Assembly (NCBI RefSeq): GCF_000242895.2
Contig: NC_021171.1
Span: forward strand, 2,700,001-2,764,000
Origin: Bacillus sp. 1NLA3E
GTDB taxonomy: Bacteria > Bacillota > Bacilli > Bacillales > Cytobacillaceae
Direction of reading: 5' to 3'
Length of the DNA stretch: 64,000 nt
Shown: positions 17,128 to 25,473 of the stretch, piece after piece
Layout of the letters: each line of letters begins with the position of its first letter
Numbering within the stretch: the stretch's first letter is position 1
Notes under the pieces: generated by a model
Told to the model about the DNA's origin: nothing
The model's input: the letters and a program-made list of their open reading frames with translations, nothing else
Database searches by the model: none
Translations under genes and position numbers: made by a program

Positions 17128-18513
17128 TCACTTAGGTTTCGCTGCCTCCAAGGCCTTTCTCACATCTATTAATCCCCCACCAAATTCGATATCATTACCT
17201 TTATCACCTAAATCAAACGCTGTTTTCTTGATGATATTCATCACTTCTTTATTGGTAAGCTTTGGGTTTTCCGAACGAATGAGTCCTGCAAGGCCCGCCA
17301 CATGTGGAGAAGCCATGGATGTGCCTGACAATGCTGCGTACTGTCGATTAAAATAGGTACTTGGAATTTCCACCCCAGGTGCAGTGACATCAACATAGTC
17401 CCCGTAATTGGAGAATGTGGCTCTATTTCCATTGTAGTCAACTGCCGAAACGGCAAGGACTTCAGGGTAAGAAGCTGGAAAGCTTGGCTGTGAGGAATTA
17501 TCATTTCCTGAGGCAGAAATTAGAACCACATCCTTCTTGTATGCATACTCGACTGCCTGTTTCATAACAGCAGATCCCTGGTAATTTCCCAGACTAAGAT
17601 TAATAACATCCGCTCCATGATTAACTGCCCAGATAATTCCCTTCGCGATATCAAAACTTGTTCCGTAGCCTTTTGCTTCCATTGCTTTCACTGGCATGAT
17701 TTTGTTAAACCAAGTAATTCCTGCAACCCCTTCTTGGTTATTTGTTTCAGAAGCAATAATGCCAGCTACATGAGTTCCATGCCCATTATCATCATCAGGA
17801 TAATTATTGTTTTCAATCACATTGAAACCTTCAGTTAATCGATTCTTTAGATCAGGATGGTTCAAATCAACACCTGTATCAACAATTGCGATGACGACAT
17901 CCTCTTTCCCCCGAGATAAATCCCAGCCACTTTCAGCTCTAATGCTCGGTAAATTCCATTGATATTGCTCCCTATAAAGCAAGTCGTTCGGACCAATTTG
18001 GTTTTGCAAATAAAGATAGTTGGGTTCGGCAAACTCCACATTTGATAGGTTTTTAAAATAATCCGTAAGCTCTGAGGTCGTGAGCTTCTCTGACCTAAAC
18101 ACAATAGTGGAATCTAAATTTTTCACTACTCCCCCATGTATATCCTTCGACATTTTATCCAACTCAGTTGCGTTTGGATGTTGTTTGAATTTGACAATCA
18201 CTTCACTTTTGTTAAAGTGACTTTCATTGTTCTCTGGATGCTGAATAATATGGACAGAAGGGTCTTTTCGTAAATGTCCTTTAATGGTTTCACCCATTTC
18301 AAGACTATTTACCCGAAGGAGATGCGGCATATTCTCAACGTTTTGAATCTTGGTCATATCATATAGAAATCTGGGATCGGTTTTATTTTCAGTTTGTTGG
18401 ATTGTGGTTCTTTCTGTTCTCTCTGGACTCCTCATTCTAGATATTGAAATAACAGAGATAAGGATTACAGAAGAGACAATGATAACAACTATTGGTTTTG
18501 TAATTTTCCTCAT
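17128..18513 (-). CDS. Subtilisin-like serine protease (S8), membrane-anchored or secreted
   Basis: 461 residues. An N-terminal hydrophobic helix (KPIVVIIVSSVILISVISI) serves as signal or anchor. A pro-region with inhibitor-I9-like pattern (SEVIVKFKQHPNATELDK ... NVEFAEPNYLY) precedes the catalytic domain. The triad is complete: Asp in AIVDTGVD (about 213), His in NGHGTHVAG (246), Ser in LSGTSMASPHVAG (400), with the oxyanion Asn in SASGND (338). The gene resembles the thermitase/fervidolysin branch. GGAG lies 7 bp before the second of two adjacent ATGs, which I take as start. Substrates are not predictable. Confidence 0.92.
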   Translation of the reverse strand: MRKITKPIVVIIVSSVILISVISISRMRSPERTERTTIQQTENKTDPRFLYDMTKIQNVENMPHLLRVNSLEMGETIKGHLRKDPSVHIIQHPENNESHFNKSEVIVKFKQHPNATELDKMSKDIHGGVVKNLDSTIVFRSEKLTTSELTDYFKNLSNVEFAEPNYLYLQNQIGPNDLLYREQYQWNLPSIRAESGWDLSRGKEDVVIAIVDTGVDLNHPDLKNRLTEGFNVIENNNYPDDDNGHGTHVAGIIASETNNQEGVAGITWFNKIMPVKAMEAKGYGTSFDIAKGIIWAVNHGADVINLSLGNYQGSAVMKQAVEYAYKKDVVLISASGNDNSSQPSFPASYPEVLAVSAVDYNGNRATFSNYGDYVDVTAPGVEIPSTYFNRQYAALSGTSMASPHVAGLAGLIRSENPKLTNKEVMNIIKKTAFDLGDKGNDIEFGGGLIDVRKALEAAKPK

Positions 18514-18684
18514 CATAACACTCCTATAATTATGGGATTGTTATTAGCATCTATATCTTTGAAAAAAATTAGCAAAGGTAATATTTAGAAGTAGAGGAAA
18601 CAACCGTTTAATCCGATTCACATAGTTGGAAATACACTCACAAATAACATACAATAAGGGATATGAACTAAAACGACCAAGGAG

Positions 18685-19298
18685 ATGAAAAATTTGACTA
18701 TTCGGCACAAAAACAGGGCGTTGAAAAATTCCGCCAGCCTACATATGAAATTGATCCGGTATACCTGAACCGTTGGTCACCAAGATCTTTCTTAGAAAAA
18801 GATGTTCCAAACGATGTCCTCTTAAGCATTTTTGAGGCAGCACGCTGGGCTCCATCTGCATATAACCTTCAACCGTGGAGATTTATCATTTCTCGCGATC
18901 AAGAAAGTCGCGAAAATTTCTATCCATTCATTGGTGAGTTTAACCGGAAATGGTGTGAAAAGGCTCCTGTTCTTGCTGTTATTATTTCAAAAACCACCTC
19001 TGAGAATGGTCCAATTCCCTCACATTCTTTTGACACTGGAGCTGCATGGGGCTATCTTTCCTTAGAAGCGACGAAAAAAGGGCTCATTACCCACCCAATG
19101 ACAGGATTTGATTTTGAAAAAGCAAGGGAAGTCTTAAATATACCAGAGGATTATGCAACTAATGCACTGATTGCGATTGGATACCAAGGAAAAGCAGAAG
19201 AATTACCAGAACCATTGCGTGAAAGAGAGCTACCTTCTAGTCGAAATCCATTAGATGAATCTTTATTTGAAGGGAACTTTGGCTCACCATTAAAATAA
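18685..19298 (+). pseudogene. Nitroreductase family protein, frameshifted in an A-run near the start
   Basis: From 18687 to 19298 one frame reads a nitroreductase: EKFRQPTYEIDPVYLNRW, SPRSFLEKDVP, FEAARWAPSAYNLQPWRF, AWGYLSLEATKKGL, GYQGKAEELP. This frame has no ATG, GTG or TTG before 19098 and begins after a stop at 18669. AAGGAG (18679-18684) is directly followed by ATG at 18685, which is one base out of frame: ATGAAAAATTTGAC. One more A in the A5 run (18688-18692) would give M-K-K-F-D-Y-S-A-Q-K and restore about 205 residues. So this is a recent disruption, a sequencing error, or translation through slippage. The catalytic FMN-binding residues (RWSPRSF, PSAYNLQPW) look intact. Confidence 0.8.
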
Positions 19299-19302
19299 TA
19301 AT

Positions 19303-19342
19303 AAAAGGGCTTGGAGATTAATATCCCTAAGCCCTTTATTAT
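19303..19342 (+). terminator. Terminator after the nitroreductase
   Basis: AAAGGGCTTGG pairs with CCTAAGCCCTTT across a short loop, followed by ATTATT. Confidence 0.75.
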
Positions 19343-19378
19343 CCTCCATACAATTCTTAACGGGTCCACAATAATTGA

Positions 19379-19606
19379 CTAGATTCTCTTTTTAACATCT
19401 TCTCTTATTGATTCAATAATATTATCTGTTAAATTTGCTGGAAATGATGTACCATTCTCAAAAACCCAAATATTAACAATTTCAAGATCTGCTTTCTTAA
19501 ATGTAATGCTATACTCTTTGTTTTTATGTGTAAAATCCGCTGTTACTGATTCCTCGCCAGCAAATTCGTCATCGATAATCATGTTTTTTATTTCAAAAGG
19601 CTTCAT
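19379..19606 (-). CDS. Small protein of unknown function
   Basis: 75 residues, MKPFEIKNMIIDDEFAGEES, acidic, with no signal peptide or membrane helix. AAGGAG lies 8 bp before the ATG, which argues that it is real. I do not recognise the family. The predicted beta strands (VTADFTHKNKEYSITFKK) and a C-terminal helix (TDNIIESIREDVKKRI) fit a small folded cytosolic protein. It is transcribed in the same direction as the LysE exporter gene upstream of it, 113 bp away. Confidence 0.7.
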   Translation of the reverse strand: MKPFEIKNMIIDDEFAGEESVTADFTHKNKEYSITFKKADLEIVNIWVFENGTSFPANLTDNIIESIREDVKKRI

Positions 19607-19719
19607 TTTAATGTCTCCTTTTTTCCATCTTTATCGGGATTATCCATTATCATTCCCTTTCCTTCTCCACGTATTACATTCGGAAGAACTTCCTAGTTTT
19701 AGTTTTGGGATCTGTTCTT

Positions 19720-20331
19720 TTATAAATTTAGTATATAAATTAGATATATTGAAGTTCCCCACATAATTAGAGCAGACAGCTTATTTAAAATGGTTATGAA
19801 GCTTACTGAATTATTTAGCCTTCCAACTTGCCTTCCAGCTAAGGCCAAAGAGAAAAACCATACCCAAGAAGTTACAATACAAGCTAAAGTAAAAGCAAGT
19901 TTTCTTGGGCCAGAATATGTTAATGAATTTGTTCCAATTACGCCGATTGTATCCATAATAGCATGCGGATTTAATAAGGAGACTGACAATGCAAAAACAA
20001 TTTGTTTTTTTGAAGAAAGCGTTTTTTCTTCAGCTGAAGATAGATTAGGTTTACTTCTCCAAGTCACATAGCCCATATACACTAAAAATATAACACCAAC
20101 TATTAATAAAACCACCTTAATCCAGTAAATACCTAAAATAATAAATGTTACTCCAAAAACAGCCAAAGATATCAGGATCGTGTCACAAATGGACGCCGTA
20201 ATAATTACTGGTAAAGTCCTATTAAACTTTAGTTGAGTTGCACCTTGATTAAAAACAAAAACATTCTGTACTCCTAAAGGGAGTATTAACCCAAACGCTA
20301 AGATCAAACCATGAAGAATTGCTTCAAACAT
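19720..20331 (-). CDS. LysE/ArgO family amino-acid exporter
   Basis: 203 residues with six predicted hydrophobic segments and the LysE-family start GLILAFGLILPLGVQNVFVF, in which LPLGVQN is the conserved signature; the NPHAIMDTIGVIG segment is the second family block. These exporters release basic or other amino acids or antimetabolites. GGAGG precedes the ATG. The divergent gene is a MocR-type regulator, with tandem operators between them, so the pair is probably a regulator-transporter unit. The substrate (Lys, Arg or other) cannot be fixed from sequence. Confidence 0.87.
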   Translation of the reverse strand: MFEAILHGLILAFGLILPLGVQNVFVFNQGATQLKFNRTLPVIITASICDTILISLAVFGVTFIILGIYWIKVVLLIVGVIFLVYMGYVTWRSKPNLSSAEEKTLSSKKQIVFALSVSLLNPHAIMDTIGVIGTNSLTYSGPRKLAFTLACIVTSWVWFFSLALAGRQVGRLNNSVSFITILNKLSALIMWGTSIYLIYILNL

Positions 20332-20389
20332 TTTTACTCCTCCTGCTTGTTTAATAATGACATTGTAAATGAAGAATTAAGATAGGTCT

Positions 20390-20427
20390 CCAACCATTTG
20401 GTTGGATATAGACCCAACCATTCGGTT
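20390..20427. promoter_or_regulatory. Two tandem palindromic operators in the LysE/MocR intergenic region
   Basis: CCAACCATTTGGTTGG (20390-20405) and AACCATTCGGTT (20416-20427) share AACCATTYGGTT, with centres 24 bp apart. The second site touches a TATAAT at 20427-20432, and TTGGAT at 20402 could be the -35. Tandem sites are typical for MocR-family autoregulation. Confidence 0.65.
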
Positions 20428-20459
20428 ATAATTTATTAAAATATGCGGAGGTCTTGGTT

Positions 20460-21911
20460 ATGTCAAAAGAATGGGTGATAAACAAATTATCGTTGATCCC
20501 ACTACATCAACAAATTTACGAGTACATTAAAAGAAAAATAATGAACGGTGAATGGTCTATCGGTACTAGAATTCCTTCACAACGGGAACTTGCGAAGAAA
20601 TTTCAAGTTAATCGAAGTACAATTGTATATGCCTTAGGAGAGCTAGCCGCGGATGGATTAATCGAATCAAATGCTGGAAAAGGTACTGTTGTGATAAATA
20701 ATACATGGAGTCTTCTTGCTTCTACTCCACCACCTGATTGGAATAGTTATGTAAAGTCTGGTTCTTATCAACCAAATATACAAATGATTCAAGAGATAAA
20801 TAAAGCAGAAACAAACCCAGATATTACCCGTCTCGGTACGGGAGAGCTCTCTCCAGAATTGTTACCAGTTGAAAAAATGAAACAAATGTTCCAGACTCAT
20901 TCTTCAAAAATGCTTTCTTTAGGATATTCAGAACCAAAAGGGGACATCTACTTAAGAGAAATAATAAGTGATTATTTAAAAACCAAAGGGATTATCGCCT
21001 CTCCATCTGCAATATTGATTGTTTCAGGAGGGCTTCAAGCCTTACAGTTAATCTCTTTAGGCTTATTGCAGCGTAGTTCAACCGTTTTTCTTGAATCACC
21101 TTCCTATCTAAATTCGGTGCACGTTTTTCAATCAGCAGGAATGAACTTATTTGGAATTCCTTTGAATAATGAAGGGATTCTAATAGACCAGATTGGAAAA
21201 TTAAAAAGGCAGCATAATGGAGCTTTACTATATACCATACCTTCTTTTCATAATCCAACAGGTATATTAATGTCTTCAAATAGGCGAATGGAGTTACTGA
21301 ATGTTTGTAAAAGCGAAAGATTACCGATCATTGAGGATGATGTTTATGGGGATTTATGGTTTGAAAGTGCACCCCCCAATCCTATAAAAGCATTAGACGA
21401 TCAAGGGCTTGTTTTATATATTGGTAGTATGTCTAAAACTCTTGGTCCTGGTTTAAGAATTGGTTGGATTGTTGGGCCTGAACCTGTAGTTGAACGTTTA
21501 GCAGATATTAAAATGCAAACTGACTATGGTTCAAGTTCATTATCTCAATATGCAGTTGCTGAATGGATTTCAAGTGGTTTATATGATGAGCATATAAAAA
21601 AGATAAGAACAGAATTAAAATTTCGCAGAGACTTTACTATTGATGTATTAAATAATCATTTAAGAGACCTTTCAAGCTGGAGTATACCAGCAGGTGGCTT
21701 TTATATTTGGATTTCTATCAATAAACAGATTTCAATTCGTAATTTATTTGAAAAAGCCCTTAAAGAAGGGATTCTGCTTAATCCTGGGAATATATATGAT
21801 CGAAATGACCAACAACATTTACGCCTATCTTATTCATATGCACCACTTCCTCAATTAAAAAGGGCCTTAATAAGGCTTTCAGAACTAATTCAAGAACTTA
21901 TTACTTACTAA
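20460..21911 (+). CDS. MocR/PdxR-family regulator (GntR HTH fused to aminotransferase domain)
   Basis: 483 residues. The N-terminal winged helix (about 10-75) has the GntR pattern LHQQIYEYIKRKIMNGEW ... RIPSQRELAKKFQVNRSTI. The rest is a fold-type-I aminotransferase domain: GGLQALQLISLGLL, SFHNPTGILMS, IIEDDVYGDLWF and the PLP lysine in IGSMSKTLGPGLRIGW. Such fusions use PLP as co-effector and often control an adjacent divergent gene, here a LysE exporter. GGAGG lies 8 bp before the ATG at 20460; a TTG two codons earlier is too close. I see no terminator immediately after the stop. Confidence 0.92.
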   Translation: MSKEWVINKLSLIPLHQQIYEYIKRKIMNGEWSIGTRIPSQRELAKKFQVNRSTIVYALGELAADGLIESNAGKGTVVINNTWSLLASTPPPDWNSYVKSGSYQPNIQMIQEINKAETNPDITRLGTGELSPELLPVEKMKQMFQTHSSKMLSLGYSEPKGDIYLREIISDYLKTKGIIASPSAILIVSGGLQALQLISLGLLQRSSTVFLESPSYLNSVHVFQSAGMNLFGIPLNNEGILIDQIGKLKRQHNGALLYTIPSFHNPTGILMSSNRRMELLNVCKSERLPIIEDDVYGDLWFESAPPNPIKALDDQGLVLYIGSMSKTLGPGLRIGWIVGPEPVVERLADIKMQTDYGSSSLSQYAVAEWISSGLYDEHIKKIRTELKFRRDFTIDVLNNHLRDLSSWSIPAGGFYIWISINKQISIRNLFEKALKEGILLNPGNIYDRNDQQHLRLSYSYAPLPQLKRALIRLSELIQELITY

Positions 21912-22066
21912 CTAGGTTTATCCCTTTTTCTACCAGCGGGTAAACCCTAGCGAACCTAACTTTTAGTTCTTCATGTTTCTTTTGAAAAAATTTCTCTCAC
22001 CGATTGGGTATGTGGACAATCATGCTCTTTTATAATCAATATTATGAAATGAGGACGGTGATTAAT

Positions 22067-22267
22067 ATGGAATACACGATCAATATTACTCATTTTATGG
22101 TGAACTCTCTTGCAAATAATGCCAATATTAATATTGGACCCACCTATCAAAATAGTCATACGGCTAATTCTAAAACAATAGGTACTAATTTAAATTTTGG
22201 TGATAACGGCTCGAAATTATCCGAAATTTTTAATAGCGGTAATAACCCCGAGCATCATCAAGGCTAG
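22067..22267 (+). CDS. Small Asn-rich protein, GerPA/GerPF-like
   Basis: 66 residues, MEYTINITHFMVNSLANNAN. The stretch NANINIGPTYQNSHTANSKT then IGTNLNFGDNG resembles the GerPA/GerPF pattern (VNxGD...SxxSKTxxGxGxxNxGD) of spore proteins needed for germinant permeability of the coat. Similarity is by eye and partial, because the usual GD is GP in the first half. GAGG lies about 12 bp before the ATG. A strong terminator follows the stop. If correct, it should be expressed late in sporulation in the mother cell. Confidence 0.55.
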   Translation: MEYTINITHFMVNSLANNANINIGPTYQNSHTANSKTIGTNLNFGDNGSKLSEIFNSGNNPEHHQG

Positions 22268-22282
22268 TGTATTATTTGCATA

Positions 22283-22334
22283 GAAGCTGACCTAAAAGGT
22301 CGTTAATAACGACTTTTTAGGTCAGCTTTTTCTT
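22283..22334 (+). terminator. Strong terminator between the GerP-like gene and dacC
   Basis: AAGCTGACCTAAAA and TTTTTAGGTCAGCTT form a long stem (with an inner GGTCGTTA/TAACGAC stem), followed by TTTTC; it can work in both directions. Confidence 0.9.
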
Positions 22335-22417
22335 TGCTCTTTTTTATGTGTATGACTAGCAAAATATGGCTATTTGCAAAAAATCGTGAACCTCAAAATT
22401 ATCGTCTCCTCTTCTAT

Positions 22418-23908
22418 TCACATATTCGCTAAGATGGTGACGATTTCATCTTCAATACCCTTACCTTTAGACTCATCGAGTAAATTGTTTATTAGGATTG
22501 AAAAAATCAAAGTTTCTCCACTTTTTGTGTCTATATAACCAGACAAGGAACTAACCGTTGATAAAGTTCCAGTTTTTGCTCTAACTTTTCCTTGTAGAAA
22601 AGGATCTTTCATACGTTTCCGCAATGTTCCCCCATCCATTTTATGACTGTCTCCAGAAACAGGTAACGACTCTCTAAAAGTTTGGAACCAGGGTTGGAAT
22701 TGGACAGAATATAACAGGTTTGAAATTTCATTGGCTGGAATTAGATTGGCATGAGAAATTCCAGAACCATCCCTAATCACTAATGTGTTCGGGTTTACTG
22801 AAAATTTTTCCAGCTCAGACTGGAGTACTTCCAGACCTTTTTCCCAGCTGCCCTCTCCTTTAACAACCCTTCCCATTTCCTTGACCAGTATTTCCGAATG
22901 GCCGTTGTTACTTAATTTCAGAAACGGAGTCAAAAGCTCCGATAAGGGCATGGATTTATGCGAAACCAAAAGATGAGCCTTTTTGGGAGTTTGTTTGGAA
23001 ATAACCGTTCCCATAAGTTTGATTCCTTGTTCATCTAGAGATTGTTTAAATAAGTCCATTGCATAGCCTGTTGGCTCCCAAACCGCAATCCATGTTCTAT
23101 ACTTTTTTGCTCCGATTGGAATTGTTCCTTTGACTGTAATCGTATTAGTTCCATGTTTCCTCTCAGTCGTGATTTCTTTCATTCCCTCAGGTGAAACCGT
23201 TACAGTTTGATTGATGACATGAATATAACCTGTTCTCGGGGTAACCTTAATTTGTGCGGATTGACCAATTTCCTTTCCGGCCACGACCTCCACGATAACG
23301 GTTCCGGCATCATAGTCCTTATTTGGGGAGGCAGTCAATGCGGAAATTTGTGCCCCGTAGTAGGTTTGTTCATCACTCCATGGTAAATCAAGCGAGTACC
23401 TGACATCGTCGTACCAAGTATCATCACCAATTAGGTCTCCAGTAATCACCTTAATCCCTTTTTGGTGGATTTTCCTAGCCATAGAGTCAAAATCTCCATT
23501 CAATAACGTCGGATCACCGTTCCCTTTTAAATAAAGATTACCTTTAAGGGTATTTCCATTCCTCAATCCGTCAGTTAGTACTTCAGTTTTAAAACGGAAA
23601 TTCTCTCCTAATTTGGATAGAGCTGTTACTGCTGTTAACAGTTTCATATTAGAAGCAGGTTTTAAACGGATATCACCGTTATGTTGATATAATAATTTCC
23701 CGTTTGTAGAGGACCGGATGCTGATACCTAGCAGAGCGCCTTTTAGGTTAGGATCCCGTTCTAAAAACCCATTTAATCTTTGGGCTAATATTGTTTTTTC
23801 ATTAAGCTCTTGTGCTGAAACATTATGATTATAAGGCCATGATCCTAAAACAAGGATCAATATGAAAAAGGTATTGATATACCATCTTACTCGAAAGCGA
23901 GCGCTCAT
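22418..23908 (-). CDS. dacC: D-alanyl-D-alanine carboxypeptidase/endopeptidase PBP4a (S13 family)
   Basis: 496 residues, matching Bacillus DacC (491) along its length. A signal peptide (to about SAQE) is followed by the three penicillin-binding motifs: SxxK as Ser86-N-M-Lys89 in PASNMKLL, SxN as SNN in LSNNGHSEILVKEMG, and KTG in VRAKTGTLSTVSSLSGY. The large insertion between the first two motifs, with NLYLKGNGDPTLL and LIGDDTWYDD, is typical of class-C type 4 PBPs. It trims or cuts peptidoglycan cross-links outside the membrane. In Bacillus it is a late-stationary-phase gene (known); nothing in this promoter region confirms that. Confidence 0.95.
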   Translation of the reverse strand: MSARFRVRWYINTFFILILVLGSWPYNHNVSAQELNEKTILAQRLNGFLERDPNLKGALLGISIRSSTNGKLLYQHNGDIRLKPASNMKLLTAVTALSKLGENFRFKTEVLTDGLRNGNTLKGNLYLKGNGDPTLLNGDFDSMARKIHQKGIKVITGDLIGDDTWYDDVRYSLDLPWSDEQTYYGAQISALTASPNKDYDAGTVIVEVVAGKEIGQSAQIKVTPRTGYIHVINQTVTVSPEGMKEITTERKHGTNTITVKGTIPIGAKKYRTWIAVWEPTGYAMDLFKQSLDEQGIKLMGTVISKQTPKKAHLLVSHKSMPLSELLTPFLKLSNNGHSEILVKEMGRVVKGEGSWEKGLEVLQSELEKFSVNPNTLVIRDGSGISHANLIPANEISNLLYSVQFQPWFQTFRESLPVSGDSHKMDGGTLRKRMKDPFLQGKVRAKTGTLSTVSSLSGYIDTKSGETLIFSILINNLLDESKGKGIEDEIVTILANM

Positions 23909-24057
23909 AGTTTACCTTCCGTCCTTTATATTTTTGTTAAGTTTATAAAATATAAGTTTGCCCTTTTTAACCAAAATATTCGAAGCCCTACTCTAGATAA
24001 ACAAAAGTTGGTATGAAACGTTATTCAAAACACAAACTATAGGAAACAAACGAAAGG

Positions 24058-24315
24058 ATGAAAATCGTTTTGGATACAATTGAACCTCAAAATATGCGGG
24101 CTAGGGACGAAGTATTTGTTCTGTACCATAATCCTCACACACCCTCCGTCGTCAATATAAAACCGGCAGAGATTGTTCAACACCCAAAGGATCCAGACAA
24201 ATTGGCCTTGTTTTTAAATGAGTCATTCCATTTAATTGAAGAAGATGATGCTCTTTATTCAACAGAAGCTGCTGCAGAAAAGGCTTTTGCTGAATTTTAC
24301 AGTGAATTATATTAA
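24058..24315 (+). CDS. splA: SplA-like transcriptional regulator without adjacent splB
   Basis: 85 residues. The core RDEVFVLYHNPHTPSVVNI ... AEIVQHPKDPDKLALFLNES resembles SplA (79 residues), the TRAP-like negative regulator of spore photoproduct lyase in Bacillus. In Bacillus splA and splB form an operon; here a terminator and a repeat element follow, and the next gene (exoA) points the other way, so splB is not adjacent. The start is uncertain: the ATG at 24058 directly touches AAAGG, while a TTG at 24070 (giving MDTIEPQN) is better spaced. Recognition is from memory of the family. Confidence 0.7.
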   Translation: MKIVLDTIEPQNMRARDEVFVLYHNPHTPSVVNIKPAEIVQHPKDPDKLALFLNESFHLIEEDDALYSTEAAAEKAFAEFYSELY

Positions 24316-24320
24316 GACAG

Positions 24321-24352
24321 AAAAAGGGGACGTTCCATTAACGTCCCCTTTG
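24321..24352 (+). terminator. Terminator-like hairpin after splA
   Basis: AAAGGGGACGTT and AACGTCCCCTTT around CCATT form a 12-bp perfect stem; the T run beyond the stem is short. Confidence 0.7.
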
Positions 24353-24391
24353 GCAATTCGATATTTGAACTCTGAAAAACCATTTTAAAAA

Positions 24392-24624
24392 TATGCGTCG
24401 TAAACTTTGTTGCTATTTACTTATGAGAGTAAGTGCTGATTTACGCTCCAGGTGCTCGCTTTCCGCGGGGCGGGCGGTGAGCCTCCTCGGCTTTACGCCT
24501 GCGGGGTCTCACCTGTCCCGCTGCTCCCGCAGGAGTCGAGCACCTTCCGCTCCAATCAGTCATTTTCAACGATATGCATTCAAAACTAGTTCAAAAAACA
24601 ACAATCTTTTAGAAAACAGCATAA
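24392..24624 (+). repeat. GC-rich palindromic intergenic repeat, copy 2 (type II ends)
   Basis: The core (24458-24540) is the same as in the other copies, with a shorter tip stem GGC-TTTAC-GCC. The outer ends differ: left CGTCGTAAACTTTGTTGC, right CAACAATCTTTTAGAAAACAGC, which are inverted copies of each other (compare GCTGTTTTC at one end of the copy at 37625). This defines a second subtype, sharing the core but not the termini. It lies between convergent splA and exoA and fills most of this 314-bp gap. Confidence 0.82.
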
Positions 24625-24629
24625 AATAA

Positions 24630-25388
24630 CTACTTCAAATCTATTTCTAGCAGAACAGGACAATGATCGCTCCCCATAATATCAGAATGAACTTGAGTAT
24701 CGATGATTGATTCTCTCAGTCTTTCTGAGACCAGAAAATAGTCTATTCGCCACCCAATATTTCGCTCACGTACCTTATTCATGTAGGACCACCATGTATA
24801 CACATTTTCCTTCTCAGGATTTAGATGTCTAAAAGTATCAACAAAACCATTATTCAAAAGCTCGGTCATTTTCCCGCGTTCTTCGGGAGTAAAACCTGAA
24901 TTTTTCATATTGGATTTTGGGTTTTTTAAGTCAATTTCGTGATGGGCAACATTCATATCACCGCAGAGGATTACCGGTTTCTTTGTATCAAGTTCTTGAA
25001 GAAATTCACGCAAGTAGTCCTCCCATGCTACTCGATAGTTCAGTCTGGCGAGGTCTCTTTGAGAGTTTGGTGTGTAAATATTAACGAGATAAAACTCCTC
25101 AAATTCCAAGGTAATTGCCCGGCCTTCGGAATCATGTTCAGTTGTTCCAATCCCGTATTGGACAGAAAGTGGCTTTTTCTTTGAAAAAATTGCTGTACCG
25201 GAATAACCTTTTTTAACTGCATAATTCCAATATTGCGAGTGATCTTTTAGCTCTAACGATATTTGTCCCTCTTGCAATTTGGTTTCTTGGATGCAAAATA
25301 CATCCGCATCAATTTGATAAAAATAATCTAAAAATCCTTTTCCCACACATGCTCTAATCCCATTAACATTCCAGGAAACTAGTTTCAT
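24630..25388 (-). CDS. exoA: Exodeoxyribonuclease III / AP endonuclease
   Basis: 252 residues, the same length as Bacillus ExoA. Family motifs: WNVNGIRA (N-terminal), CIQETKLQ (metal Glu), NIYTPNSQ (Tyr), CGDMNVAHHEIDL (Asp, Asn), and GWRIDYFLVS and GSDHCPVLLEIDL (catalytic Asp-His). It cuts DNA at abasic sites and removes 3' blocks in base-excision repair; in Bacillus it also protects spore DNA. It is monocistronic. Its 3' end lies only 6 bp from repeat copy 2, and I see no separate strong terminator, so the repeat hairpin could serve that role. Confidence 0.96.
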   Translation of the reverse strand: MKLVSWNVNGIRACVGKGFLDYFYQIDADVFCIQETKLQEGQISLELKDHSQYWNYAVKKGYSGTAIFSKKKPLSVQYGIGTTEHDSEGRAITLEFEEFYLVNIYTPNSQRDLARLNYRVAWEDYLREFLQELDTKKPVILCGDMNVAHHEIDLKNPKSNMKNSGFTPEERGKMTELLNNGFVDTFRHLNPEKENVYTWWSYMNKVRERNIGWRIDYFLVSERLRESIIDTQVHSDIMGSDHCPVLLEIDLK

Positions 25389-25473
25389 TAGTAAACTTCT
25401 CCTTGCTGTCTATAAAAATATTATCCTCATATTTTAACCTTTTCACAGGAATTTGTCTCAATTTAGATTCATT

